Made by a program: the position numbers and the translations under genes | Shown: positions 35,089 through 44,900 of the stretch, one piece after another | How the letters are laid out: every line of letters begins with the position of its first letter | Numbering within the stretch: the stretch's first letter is position 1 | The notes under the pieces: generated by a model | What the model saw: only the letters and a program-made list of their open reading frames with translations | Database searches by the model: none | Told to the model about the DNA's origin: nothing | Source of the DNA: Pseudorhodoplanes sp049324435 | Lineage (GTDB): Bacteria; Pseudomonadota; Alphaproteobacteria; Rhizobiales; Xanthobacteraceae | Direction: 5' to 3' | NCBI GenBank assembly: GCA_049324435.1 | Contig: JBMOOQ010000024.1 | Location: 124,001-188,000 of the forward strand | DNA: 64,000 nucleotides

Positions 35089-36965
35089 TATTCCGCCGCC
35101 TCCAGCTTGCTGTTCGCGGTAAATCGCGCGCCCAGACTGCAGGGCTCGCGCACGCCATCGCCGCCGAGATCGGATCGCAGATCGCCGCGCGATGACGGCG
35201 CGCCCTTTTCCCAGCGCGAGCCGCGTTCGGCCGCTTCCAAGACACGCAGATAGCTCACGGATTTCAGCTTCTGCTTGGTGTGGGTCTCGGCGCCATCGCG
35301 CATCGCGTTGATACGCCTGATCTCGAACGGATCGAGCCCGAGCCGTTCGGCGCAGATGTCGAGATGGCTTTCGGTTGCAAACTGGGTCTGCAACGCCCCG
35401 AACGAGCGGAAGGCGCCGGACGGTGTGTTGTTGGTGTAGATGCCGTAGGTATCGACCTGCAAATTCGGAATATTGTAGGGGCCGGCGCCGAGAATGGCGG
35501 CCTTGCGCATCACGCCCTCGGTTGACAATCCGTAGGCACCGCCGTCGCAGATCATCCTGAGCACGACCGCCTGGATGCGCCCGTCGCGGGTCAGACCCAT
35601 GCGCAAGGTGGTGCGCGACGGGTGACGCTTGGCCGTGGTCGCAATCGATTCCTCGCGGGTGAAGACAAGCCGGACCGGGCGCCCGGTCTTCATCGCCATC
35701 AGGGCCAGCATGCCCTGATAGATCATGTCTTCCTTGCCGCCGAACCCGCCGCCGACCGGCGACATGATGAAGCGCACCTTGCTGATCGGCTTGGCAATGA
35801 TCTTCGCCAGCATATGGCGATGATGGGTGATGTTCTGACTCGGCGAGATGATGGTAACGACGCCGTCGTGATCGACATAGCCGAGCCCCGCTTCGGGTTC
35901 GAGATAGGCATGCTCGATCGCCTGGCTCTCGTAGTCCTGCTCGACCACGAGATCGGATTGCGCGAAGCCCTTCTCGATGTCGCCCTTGCGGATCGGGATA
36001 TGCTTCGTCACATTGTCCGGCGCGTAGTCATGGATGACAGGCGCGCCCGGCTTCATCGCCTCGAACGCATCGAAGACGGCCGGCAGCGGCTTGTAGACCA
36101 CCTTGATTTTCGCCAGCGCGCGCTTCGCTGTGACGATGTCTTCCGCGGCAACAGCGGCAACCGCCTCGCCGACATAGCGCACCTTGCCGCGCGCCATCAC
36201 CGGCTGATCGTGCACGAACACGCCGAAGCCGTCTTCTCCCGGCACATCGGCGCAAGTGATAACGCCCTCCACGCCCTCCATCGCCTCCGCTTCGCTCGTG
36301 TCGATGGACTCGATAAGCGCATGCGGATGCGGCGAGCGCAGTACCTGCATATGCAGCATGTTTGGCATCGTCATGTCGCCGGCATATTTCAGCGCACCGG
36401 AGACCTTGCCCGGCGCATCAAGGCGGCGCACATTCGCTCCGATGAACTTGCCGTCGGCAACTTCTGGCTCGGCAAGCGCGGTGACCGGCAGGCGGCCGTT
36501 CTGTACGTCGCGCGCAAGTTCGACCGCGTCGAAAATCTTCTGATAGCCGGTGCAGCGGCAGATATTTCCGCCAAGCCGTTCCTTGATTTCCTCACGGTCG
36601 GCAAACGGATTGACCCGCAGGGCCGCAGTTGCCGCCATCACCATGCCGGGGATGCAATAGCCGCATTGGCTCGCGCCGGTCTTGTGGAACGCCTTCTGCA
36701 GGACCGTCAGGTCGCCCTTTTGCGCCAGGCCCTCGACAGTCTCGATCTTCGAGCCTTGCGCCTTGCCGACCGGCATCAGGCACGACTTCATCAGGACGCC
36801 ATCGACAAACACCGAACATGCACCGCATTCGCCGGCGCCGCAGCCGTCCTTGGTACCGGTCAGATGCAAATCGTCGCGGAGAAAGTCGAGCAGACGCTGG
36901 TGCGGTTGCGCATTTCGCGCGATCTTGCGGCCGTTGACGACAGCTTCGATGCGCATCTCAGGCAC
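35088..36965 (-). CDS. Molybdenum hydroxylase: [2Fe-2S] subunit fused to N-terminal half of Mo subunit
   Basis: Protein of 625 residues with two parts. Residues 1 to about 160 form a [2Fe-2S] subunit with all eight cysteines: C42, C47, C50, C62 and C101, C104, C136, C138 (ICRCTGYQ). From about 172 (ADGKFIGANVRRLDAPGK) to about 585 is the N-terminal half of a Mo-pterin subunit, with VGGGFGGKEDMIYQG and NNTPSGAFRSFGALQTQF. It ends in about 45 unconserved residues (GSRWEKGAPSS onward) just where the C-terminal half should follow; that half is the next gene, in a frame one base shifted. In most relatives the FeS protein is separate and the Mo subunit unbroken. The ATG overlaps the FAD-subunit gene by 8 bases. 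Confidence 0.85.
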   Translation of the reverse strand: MPEMRIEAVVNGRKIARNAQPHQRLLDFLRDDLHLTGTKDGCGAGECGACSVFVDGVLMKSCLMPVGKAQGSKIETVEGLAQKGDLTVLQKAFHKTGASQCGYCIPGMVMAATAALRVNPFADREEIKERLGGNICRCTGYQKIFDAVELARDVQNGRLPVTALAEPEVADGKFIGANVRRLDAPGKVSGALKYAGDMTMPNMLHMQVLRSPHPHALIESIDTSEAEAMEGVEGVITCADVPGEDGFGVFVHDQPVMARGKVRYVGEAVAAVAAEDIVTAKRALAKIKVVYKPLPAVFDAFEAMKPGAPVIHDYAPDNVTKHIPIRKGDIEKGFAQSDLVVEQDYESQAIEHAYLEPEAGLGYVDHDGVVTIISPSQNITHHRHMLAKIIAKPISKVRFIMSPVGGGFGGKEDMIYQGMLALMAMKTGRPVRLVFTREESIATTAKRHPSRTTLRMGLTRDGRIQAVVLRMICDGGAYGLSTEGVMRKAAILGAGPYNIPNLQVDTYGIYTNNTPSGAFRSFGALQTQFATESHLDICAERLGLDPFEIRRINAMRDGAETHTKQKLKSVSYLRVLEAAERGSRWEKGAPSSRGDLRSDLGGDGVREPCSLGARFTANSKLEAAE

Positions 36966-37884
36966 AGGCGGCCTCCAGTTCGGGTGAGAGAATATCGGGT
37001 CCGGCGCCCGCGCGCCGGGCGGCGTTGAACAATCCGCGCATCATGAACCCGCGCACCACATCGCGGCGGTAGTCCTGACGCGAGCGCGACCGTACGCGCG
37101 ACACCGGCATCTCCGCGGCCTGTTCCAGACGGCTCGCAGTCAGCGGCCCGTCCATCAGGAATTGCTCCACATCGCGAAGCCGATCAGGAACCGGGCCGAT
37201 ACCGCCGATGCAGATACGGACGTCTTCGAAAGCGCGGCCGGATGGATCAAGCCTGACCATCGCGGCGAGGCAAACGGTCGAAATCACCAGCGAGCGCCGA
37301 TGGCCAACCTTCTCGAAGCTGCCGCCGTAGCCCGACAACGCTGCACATTCGATTGCGATGAGGATTTCATCCTCAGCGAGCGCAGTCTTGCCCGGACCGG
37401 CGATGAAGTCGGCGAGCGGAACGCGGCGCTTCTCGATGCTGCCGCTGACGCGGCGCCGGCTTGCCAGTTCCAGAATCGCATCATGCGCGACAAGCGGCGG
37501 GATGCAGTCGGCCGCAGGCGAGGCATTGACGATGTTCCCGCCGATCGTCGCGGACTCCCGGAGCTGGTCGTCGGCAAACCAGATCGCGCAGCGCGGCATC
37601 GCCGGCATAACGCGGCCGAGCGCAGCATCGTCAAGAAAACGCTGGATCGGCGTTGCGGCACCAAGCCTCACGCGCGTATCACTGACGCTGCGCTCGCGCA
37701 GCTCGGGGATGCGCGCGATATCGATCAGCACCGGAATATGCACGTCACCCGCCCGGCCCTCCCGCGCCCAAGGCAGAAGATCGGTGGCGCCGGCGATCAG
37801 CCGGCAGCGTCCGCGATTTTCCTCGATGAGGTTGAAGGCCTCATCGAGCGATACCGGCGTAAGATATTTGTCGCACAGAAGCAT
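36958..37884 (-). CDS. Molybdenum hydroxylase FAD-binding subunit
   Basis: Protein of 308 residues of the CoxM/NdhF type. The FAD-binding blocks are CRLIAGATDLLPWAREG and the second one ESATIGGNIVNASPAADCIP. The C-terminal CO-dehydrogenase flavoprotein domain starts near 175 (YGGSFEKVGHRRSLVISTV). It passes electrons from the Fe-S clusters to an acceptor. It overlaps the next gene by 8 bases, and lies 80 bases after the alcohol-dehydrogenase gene with a hairpin between them. Confidence 0.88.
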   Translation of the reverse strand: MLLCDKYLTPVSLDEAFNLIEENRGRCRLIAGATDLLPWAREGRAGDVHIPVLIDIARIPELRERSVSDTRVRLGAATPIQRFLDDAALGRVMPAMPRCAIWFADDQLRESATIGGNIVNASPAADCIPPLVAHDAILELASRRRVSGSIEKRRVPLADFIAGPGKTALAEDEILIAIECAALSGYGGSFEKVGHRRSLVISTVCLAAMVRLDPSGRAFEDVRICIGGIGPVPDRLRDVEQFLMDGPLTASRLEQAAEMPVSRVRSRSRQDYRRDVVRGFMMRGLFNAARRAGAGPDILSPELEAACA

Positions 37885-37907
37885 GGTTCCGGACTTGCTC
37901 CTTAGGC

Positions 37908-37934
37908 CCCTCTCCCCGCAAAGCAGGGAGAGGG
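37908..37934. repeat. Perfect hairpin between alcohol dehydrogenase and FAD-subunit genes
   Basis: CCCTCTCCC (37908-37916) and GGGAGAGGG (37926-37934) form a perfect 9-base stem with a 9-base loop. Sequence matches the CTCTCCCC repeat class seen at 24897-25045. There is no T-run of note, so an intra-operon processing element is as likely as a terminator. Confidence 0.6.
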
Positions 37935-37964
37935 AAAGGAAAGAACGCCGCTTGTGCGGCTCGG

Positions 37965-39131
37965 CTATTCCGCCGCGATCTTCTGCGCGGCGCCGGGCTT
38001 CATCTTCACCACCACCTTGATCGCATCTTCCACGCGATCCTTCGCATAGCGGATCGCGGTCGGCAGATCCTCCAGCGGGAAGGTGTGGGTGTGGATCTTG
38101 GTGGCGTCGAAACGCTTCTGTTTCATGAAGGCTTCGGCGCGATGCGTGGCACTCTTGCCCTCGCCGCGAATGCCGTAGATGTAGATGTTATTGCGCACAA
38201 TATGGGCAATATCGACCGGCGCTTCGCCATGCGGGAAAGCCGCGAGACAAACCTTGCCGCCGCGATTGACCATCTTCAGCGCTTCATTGACGGCGTTCGG
38301 CGCCGCCGAGCATTCGACCACATAGTCGACGCCCTTGCCGCCATTGAGGTCTTTCACCGCTTGCACCACGTCGTTGACCTTGCGGATATTGACGACGTGA
38401 TCGGCGCCGAGTTCCTTGCCGATCTGAAGCCGGTTGTCCCGCGTGCCGGTGAGGATCACGGGCTGCGCGCCCATGGCCTTCGCAACGGCAACGCCGAGAA
38501 GACCGATCGGGCCGGGGCCAGTGACGACCACGCTCTCGCCGGCGACGAGGCCGCCAAGCTCGGTCAGACCATACATCGCGGTGCCCGCGGTAACGACCAG
38601 CGTCGCCTCCTCGTCCGACATATCGTCGGGAATGGCAACCAGCGTATTGATGTTGTTGACCTGGTACTGACAGAAGCCGCCATCGGTGGTGAAGCCGTTG
38701 GCGCGATGGCCCTTGTCGACATCACCGTAATTCAGACCGTAATTGTGACACGAGGTGTACATGCCCTCGCGGCAGCGCTTGCACTGGCCGCAACCGGCGT
38801 GAATCTCGACCGTGACGCGCTGGCCGATCTTGTATTCGTCAACGCCAGGTCCAAGCGCAACCACTGTGCCCATATATTCATGGCCGGGCGTGAAGTTCTT
38901 GTTGTAAGGCAGGCCGCCCTGAATCATCGCAGGCGGGCCGTGATAGATGATTTCGAGATCGGTGGCGCAGATCGCGACCGCATCGATGCGCACCAGCACT
39001 TCGGCTTTCTTTGGAACCGGAACGGCCTTGTCGACGAGCTTGAGTTCGCCGGGATCGCCCAGCACCCAGGCCTTCATCATGTCCGGGATTGGGAAGTCCT
39101 TGCTGGTTTTAACGCCCGCCGGTGCGTACAT
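37965..39131 (-). CDS. Zinc-dependent alcohol dehydrogenase (MDR superfamily)
   Basis: Cytosolic dehydrogenase of 388 residues. The catalytic zinc site is in AICATDLEIIYHGPP and TPGHEYMGTVV. Four structural-zinc cysteines lie in CGQCKRCREGMYTSC. The Rossmann motif is VTGPGPIGLLGVAVAKAMG. An N-terminal extension of about 18 residues (MYAPAGVKTSKDFPIPDM) precedes the usual start MKAWVLG, which is an alternative initiation site. It stands 32 bases after the IclR gene and before the molybdenum-hydroxylase genes. It may oxidise a hydroxylated ring to the ketone needed by the IolD-like enzyme, an inference from order only. Confidence 0.9.
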   Translation of the reverse strand: MYAPAGVKTSKDFPIPDMMKAWVLGDPGELKLVDKAVPVPKKAEVLVRIDAVAICATDLEIIYHGPPAMIQGGLPYNKNFTPGHEYMGTVVALGPGVDEYKIGQRVTVEIHAGCGQCKRCREGMYTSCHNYGLNYGDVDKGHRANGFTTDGGFCQYQVNNINTLVAIPDDMSDEEATLVVTAGTAMYGLTELGGLVAGESVVVTGPGPIGLLGVAVAKAMGAQPVILTGTRDNRLQIGKELGADHVVNIRKVNDVVQAVKDLNGGKGVDYVVECSAAPNAVNEALKMVNRGGKVCLAAFPHGEAPVDIAHIVRNNIYIYGIRGEGKSATHRAEAFMKQKRFDATKIHTHTFPLEDLPTAIRYAKDRVEDAIKVVVKMKPGAAQKIAAE

Positions 39132-39163
39132 CGCCCATTCTCCTTGAGGTCAGCGTCTGTCGT

Positions 39164-40021
39164 TTAAGCGTTGGTCACGATCGGCTGCATCGAACCCGGC
39201 TCGCCGAGTTCGGCCGAAAGCGCATTGGTTGCAGCAATCACCTCGCTCTTCATCAGCGCGAGATGCTCCTCAGTCGCCCGCATCGCCGGCGCCGATGCAG
39301 AGATTGCACCGACCACCGCGCCCGCATGATCGCGGATCGCCGCGCCGATGCAGATCACACCCGGCTGAAACTCCTCGCGGTCGATCGCAAAACCATTGCG
39401 GCGCACATGCCGCAGCTCCTCGATCAGCACGTCGAAATCGACGATGGTATTGTCGGTGAAACGCTTCAGGCCGCCCGGCAGCATGCGCCGGATCTGATCC
39501 TCCGGCAGCCACGCAATCATCGCCTTGCCGGTCGCTGTTGCATGCGGCGCATCGCTGCGGCCGAGCATGCCGGAATCCACGCGCACTGCATGACGCGCCT
39601 CGCGCTTGACCAGAGTGATGATGTTGTCGGCCTGAAGCACCGCCAAATGCACGCTCTCGCCGGTGGTCTGGTTGATGCGATCGATATGCGCCTGCGACCG
39701 GCGCGGCATATCGACCTGACGCAGGCAGGCATGACCGAGATAAAGCACCCGCGCACCGAGCGCGTAGGAGCGCCGGCCGGGTACCTTCGCGACATAGCCC
39801 CAATTCACCAGCGTCGAGAGCAGGTGATGGCAGGTCGATACATTGAGATGGGTCCGCCGGGACAAATCGGTCAGCGACGCTTCGCCACCGGCTTCGGCCA
39901 AGGATTCCAGAAGCGACAACGCGCGATCGACCGACTGGATGCTGCCGCGATGCGGAGACTTGGCACTTCCGTTAGAAGCCGGCACGGCAAGTGGAATCGG
40001 GCTGATGGCGGTATCAGTCAC
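39164..40021 (-). CDS. IclR-family transcriptional regulator
   Basis: DNA-binding regulator of 285 residues from the GTG at 40021, chosen because GAGGG stands 7 bases upstream. A TTG at 40087 gives a longer frame with unlikely extra sequence. The winged helix reads SLTDLSRRTHLNVSTCHHLL, and the C-terminal effector domain contains SGMLGRSDAPHATATGKAMI and DREEFQPGVICIGAAIRDHA. It is the first gene of the minus-strand operon, so it probably controls the whole 30186-40021 set, and a palindrome sits upstream at 40113-40129. Confidence 0.9.
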   Translation of the reverse strand: MTDTAISPIPLAVPASNGSAKSPHRGSIQSVDRALSLLESLAEAGGEASLTDLSRRTHLNVSTCHHLLSTLVNWGYVAKVPGRRSYALGARVLYLGHACLRQVDMPRRSQAHIDRINQTTGESVHLAVLQADNIITLVKREARHAVRVDSGMLGRSDAPHATATGKAMIAWLPEDQIRRMLPGGLKRFTDNTIVDFDVLIEELRHVRRNGFAIDREEFQPGVICIGAAIRDHAGAVVGAISASAPAMRATEEHLALMKSEVIAATNALSAELGEPGSMQPIVTNA

Positions 40022-40112
40022 GGCGTTTCCCTCGGGCAACTTGTTTTTAGTTGCCTCCAGAAAACGGCGGGTGGGCAGCGGAGTCAAGGCATTTTCGAGA
40101 TTGTAAAGTTTG

Positions 40113-40129
40113 ATTTCATCATATGAAAT
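40113..40129. promoter_or_regulatory. Operator-like palindrome upstream of iclR-type gene
   Basis: ATTTCAT-CAT-ATGAAAT is a perfect inverted repeat of 7-base arms around 3 bases, in an AT-rich stretch. IclR proteins bind A/T-rich palindromes of this size. It lies 91 bases from the chosen GTG start and 26 bases from the alternative TTG, and just 7 bases past the stop of the TRAP-type gene. Confidence 0.5.
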
Positions 40130-40136
40130 GAAATGA

Positions 40137-41066
40137 TTATCGGCCTACCAGCTGCGTCAATTCGGCACCATAGACGTCGCGCGCCTCGGCCAGCATCGGG
40201 GCCACAGCACGCGCAAAGGCATCATGTTCGGTAGGCGTGAGTTCCTCGATCCGGCACCCTTGCGCCTCAATTGCACACCGCGCGTCCCGCTCCTCCGCAA
40301 TCGCAAGCTCTCGTTGAAATATGACGGCCTCCGCCGCAGCACGCCGCATCGCTTCCTGCAATGGCTTCGGCCACGCATCGAATTGCGCCCGGCAGATGAA
40401 AATCGGGCGCGAAATGTAGAAGTGCCCGGTCAGCGTATGAAAGGGATGATACTTGTGCGCGCCGTAGGTCACAGTGTTAGCGAGCGGATTCTCCTGCGCA
40501 TCGATCGTTCCGGCGGCGATCATTTCGAGTGCTTCGGTAAGATCGAGTCGCTGCGGTATTGCGCCGAGGAGAGCGAACGTGCGTTTCTGAATTTCGCTCG
40601 GCAGCACCCGAATGGTCATGCCGGCGAGATCGGCCGGACCTCGCACCGGACGCAACCTGTTCGAGATATGACGGAAGCCGTTCTCGAACCAGCCGACGAT
40701 GCGGTAATTTACCTTGTCCTCGATAGCCTGCGCGAGCCGTGCACCGAGTGCGCCATCCATCGCGCCGCGCGCTTCGTCCCGGTTCGCGAACAGGAACGGC
40801 AGATCGACAAGCCCGAGCTCCGGCACCCGATCGGTCAGATAGCTCGATGACTGGTAACCGAGCGACAAAACGCCGGATTCGACCAGCCAGAGAATGTCCT
40901 CCGATCGATAGCCGAAATCCATGATGTTCCAGACATACTTGACGTCGATTTCGTCACCGAATTCGGCCGAGAGCCGGTCGCCGATAAGTTTCAGCGCCTT
41001 GCTGAATCCCGTGGCGGCAGGACCATAGCCGCCCATGCGGATCTGGATGGCGTTCGCTTTGCGCAT
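40137..41066 (-). CDS. TRAP-type (DctP) solute-binding protein without signal peptide
   Basis: Protein of 309 residues. The DctP fold is shown by MDFGYRSEDILWLVESGVLS, ELGLVDLPFLFANRDEARGA, NGFRHISNRLRPVRGPADLA, MTIRVLPSEIQKRTFALLGA and AQENPLANTVTYGAH. The N-terminus MRKANAIQIRMGGYGPAATG goes straight into the first strand, with no hydrophobic leader, and no upstream start in frame would add one. DctQ and DctM membrane genes are absent. A cytosolic binding or sensory role is possible, or the true start is misplaced. It runs toward the iclR operon. Confidence 0.83.
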   Translation of the reverse strand: MRKANAIQIRMGGYGPAATGFSKALKLIGDRLSAEFGDEIDVKYVWNIMDFGYRSEDILWLVESGVLSLGYQSSSYLTDRVPELGLVDLPFLFANRDEARGAMDGALGARLAQAIEDKVNYRIVGWFENGFRHISNRLRPVRGPADLAGMTIRVLPSEIQKRTFALLGAIPQRLDLTEALEMIAAGTIDAQENPLANTVTYGAHKYHPFHTLTGHFYISRPIFICRAQFDAWPKPLQEAMRRAAAEAVIFQRELAIAEERDARCAIEAQGCRIEELTPTEHDAFARAVAPMLAEARDVYGAELTQLVGR

Positions 41067-41133
41067 GATGAAAGGCCTGTTACGTTGCGGGCACTATCGC
41101 ACAGAAGATCGAACCGTTTCCGTATCTGCAATC

Positions 41134-41976
41134 ATGACAGCACCGCAATCCTTCAAATTGGCCGGCGTGATCGGCTGGCCGGTTGCGCAATCGCGCTCGC
41201 CCGTTCTGCACGGGCACTGGCTCAGGCAATACGGCGTTACGGGCGCGTATCTGCCGTTGCCGGTACAGCCGGAGCGGCTCGCTGATGCGGTCAGAGGCCT
41301 TCGTGCCCTCGGGTTCTCGGGCTGCAACGTGACGATCCCGCACAAGCTCGGGGTATTGAAGCTGGTCGATCAGGTCGATCCGGTGGCCGCACGGATCGGC
41401 GCGGCGAATACCATCGTGGTGCAGAACGACGGCACGCTGTCCGGCTTCAATACCGACGCCTATGGCTTTCTCGCGAGCCTGCGCGACGTGCGCCCCGATT
41501 TCAAAGCGAGCGCAGGTCCGGTTGTCGTTCTCGGCGCGGGCGGCGCCGCGCGGGCGGTTGCGGTCGCGCTGCTTGATGACGGGGCGGCCGAAATCCGGCT
41601 GACGAACCGCACGCTGGAGCGTGCGCAGGAGCTCGCTCGGATCGATCCGTCGCGCATCAAGGTCGTTCCATGGGAGATGCGCGAGAGCGCGCTCGACGGC
41701 GCGGCCTTACTCGTCAATTCCACGAGCCAGGGCATGGTCGGCTATCAGCCGCTCGATCTGTCGCTCGATGCGCTGCCGAAGACCGCGATGGTGTCGGACA
41801 TCGTCTACAATCCGCTGGAAACCCCATTGCTCGCCACAGCACGCAAGCGCGGCAATACCTGCGTCGATGGCCTCGGCATGCTGCTGCATCAGGCAGTGCC
41901 GGCGTTCGAGGCATTCTACGGCGTCCGGCCCCATGTTTCGAACGAATTGCGGCGCGCAGTGGAAGCGACGCTATAG
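41134..41976 (+). CDS. aroE: Shikimate dehydrogenase (NADP+) AroE
   Basis: Cytosolic enzyme of 280 residues reducing 3-dehydroshikimate to shikimate. Substrate serines S20 and S22 are in WPVAQSRSPVLHGHWL. The catalytic Lys71 is in NVTIPHK and the partner Asp108 in FNTDAYGF, with N92 between. The NADP loop is VVLGAGGAARAV, followed by LTNRTLERA. ATG 41134 gives the family start; the frame open upstream to 41035 is a shadow of the divergent gene. Position among catabolic genes may mean a quinate/shikimate-type dehydrogenase, but the residues fit AroE. Confidence 0.92.
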   Translation: MTAPQSFKLAGVIGWPVAQSRSPVLHGHWLRQYGVTGAYLPLPVQPERLADAVRGLRALGFSGCNVTIPHKLGVLKLVDQVDPVAARIGAANTIVVQNDGTLSGFNTDAYGFLASLRDVRPDFKASAGPVVVLGAGGAARAVAVALLDDGAAEIRLTNRTLERAQELARIDPSRIKVVPWEMRESALDGAALLVNSTSQGMVGYQPLDLSLDALPKTAMVSDIVYNPLETPLLATARKRGNTCVDGLGMLLHQAVPAFEAFYGVRPHVSNELRRAVEATL

Positions 41977-41987
41977 CGGTGTAGTGG

Positions 41988-44900
41988 CTAGACGGCACCC
42001 GCTGTTCGCACCCTTCGCCCCTTCAACCAGGCGCGCAGCTTCGCCAGCTTCGCGGCCCGCCATTCGGCGCCATTTGCGATCAGCATCAGCGCCGCGGGCG
42101 TCACGATCAGCGTCAGGATTGTCGCAAAGCCAAGGCCGAACACGATGGCGGTCGAGAGCGAGATCCACCATTGCGTGGCCGGCGCTCCGATCGTCACCTC
42201 GCGCAGGATAAAGTCGAGGTTGACGCCGAAAGCGATCGGCAGCACGCCGAGAATTGCGGTGACGGCGGTCAGTACCACCGGGCGCGCGCGTTCGCGGCAG
42301 GTTTCGAGAATGGCCTCATACGCCGCCATGCCTTCACGCCGCAGCCGGTCATAGGTATCGATCAGCACGATATTGTTGTTCACGATCACGCCGGCATTGG
42401 CGATGACGCCGATCCCCGTCATCACCACGCCGAAGGGCTGCCCCATTACCATCAGACCGATCAGCACGCCGATGGTCGAGAGCACCACCGCACTCAGCAC
42501 CAGCAGCACCGATGTCAGCCGGTTGAACTGCGCCAGCAGGATCGCGAAGATCAGGAACAGCGCGGTGCCGAACGCCTTCATCAAAAAGGCTCCCGCCTTC
42601 TCGCGCTCCTCGTCCTCACCCTTCAGCTTCCAGGTCACCCCCGCACCGAGATCGGTCCTGGCGAGTTCGGCGGCAATGTCCTGCTGCACCCTCGCACTCT
42701 GCACGCCTTCGGCGACATTCGCAGAGACCGTAATCACGCGATTGCCGGCAACGCGGTTGATGTAGCCGACGCGCTGCGCTGGCACCCGCTTCACGAAATT
42801 GCCGATCGGCACCTGGCCGGACTGAGTCTGGACGCGCAGTTCGTCGATCTGGTCGAGGCTGCGGCGATCGTTCGGGAAACGGACGAGAATATCGACCGCC
42901 TTGTCGCTCTCGGACGGCCGATATTCGGTGACCTTCACGCCGTTGGTGACGAGTTGCACCGCGGTGCCGACCGTGTTCGGTCCGGCGCCGTATTTGGCGG
43001 CCTCCGCCTTGTCGACGTCGATTTTCCAGTCGATGCCAGGAAGCGGCAGTCCGTCGTCGAGATCGCGGATGTCATGGTGCTGGGCCAGAATGCCAGCCAC
43101 CTTCTTCGCTACCCCCGGCAGCACGTCGGGATTGAGCGCACCGATCTGCACCTGCACCGGCTTGCCGGTCGGCGGCCCTGCCCGCGGCGCCGTCACCTCG
43201 ACAAGGATGCCGGGAATGTCGGCAGTCTTTTCGCGGATGGCGTCCATAATCTTGCTTGCAGGGTCGCGCTTCTGCCAGTCGCCGAACTCGAACTGGATGA
43301 CGCCGATGGTATCTTCGGTAATCTCGCTCATGCCGCGCGGCTGCTCTCCGACGCGGGTATAGACCGTGTTAAGACCCTTGAATTGCAGGACGCGGTTCTC
43401 GACCTCGGCGAGAATACGGTTCTTCTCGTCCAGCGATAGATTGCCGCGCGCATGCACGATCACCTGGCCGTAATCGGGCTCGACATTCGGGAAAAACTCA
43501 ACGCCCTTGCCGATCTTGCCATACAGCATCGTCACCGCCACCAGCAGTGCGAAGGCGAGCGACAACGTCGCGCCGGGAAAGCGCAGCGCAAGCTTGACGG
43601 TGCGCATATAGGGCCCGCGATCGTTGAGCCGCTCGTCGTGCGGTAACGGCGATGCCTTGCCGAGCAGCGCGCCCAGCGTCGGTGTGAAGAACAGCGCAAC
43701 CACGAGAGACGCTGAGAGCGTCGCGATCAGCGTGATCGGCATATACTTCATGAATTGTCCGACCACACCCGGCCAGAACAACAGCGGCGAGAACGCGGCA
43801 ACGCGCGTCGCGGTTGCAGCAATCACCGGGCCGGACATCCGCTTGGCGGCAAGCGCATAGGCCTCCTTCGCCGGCATCCCTTCGGACATGCGCCGTTCGG
43901 CGAATTCCGAAACGATCAGCGCATCGTCGACCAGCATGCCGACGGCGAGAATCAGCGAGAACAATACGACGATGTTGATCGTCAACCCGGCCAGTTGCAG
44001 GCCGAGCACGCCGGCGAGAAAAGACGCCGGAATCGCAATGCCGATGAACAGCGACGCGCGAAAGCCGAGCGCGAACAGGATGATGACGGCGACGAGCAGC
44101 GTCGCAGTCGCGACCGAGTTCTGCAGGTCGGCCAGCATCTGGCGGATCACTTTCGACTTGTCCTGCGTGAAGGACACCTCGACCGAACCGGGCCACGTCG
44201 CCTTCATCTTCTCGACCGCAGCTTTGACCCCGTCCACGGTCTCGATCAGATTGGCACCGGTGCGCTTAGACACCTCGATCGTCATGGCCGAGCGGCCGTT
44301 GACACGGGTGATCGAGGTTGCATCCTTGAAGGTCGGCTTGACCTGCGCCACGTCGCCGACCGTCACCGATGCGCCCGAGGTCGCCGCCACCGGCACCTTC
44401 AGCACGTCCTGCGGCTTCTCGATCAGACCGGGCACCTTCACTGCAAAGCGGCCGGTATTGCCTTCGAGCGCACCTGCGGCGATCAGACTGTTGGACGCAT
44501 TAACAGTCGAGATCAGCTGATCCAGCGAGACCCCGTAGCTCTTCAAGAGCATCGGCTCGACGATGATTTCCACGGCCTCGTCGCGCGCACCGCGCAGTTC
44601 CGCCGAGAGCACGCCCGGCACCTGCTCGATAACATTCTTGGCGTTGCGGGCAATGCGCAGCATCGAGCGTTCCGGCATATCGCCAGACAAAGCGACCACC
44701 AGAACGGGGTAGAGCGAAAGATTGACTTCGGTGACGACGGGCTCGTCGGCGTCGCGCGGCAGATCGCGCTTGGCCTGATCGACTTTGGCGCGCACATCGG
44801 CGAGCGCCGCCTTCGAATCGAAACCCGCCTCGAATTCGAGCAGCACATAGCCGCCACCCTCATAGGCGGTCGATCGCATCTCCTTGACGTTGCCGACCGA

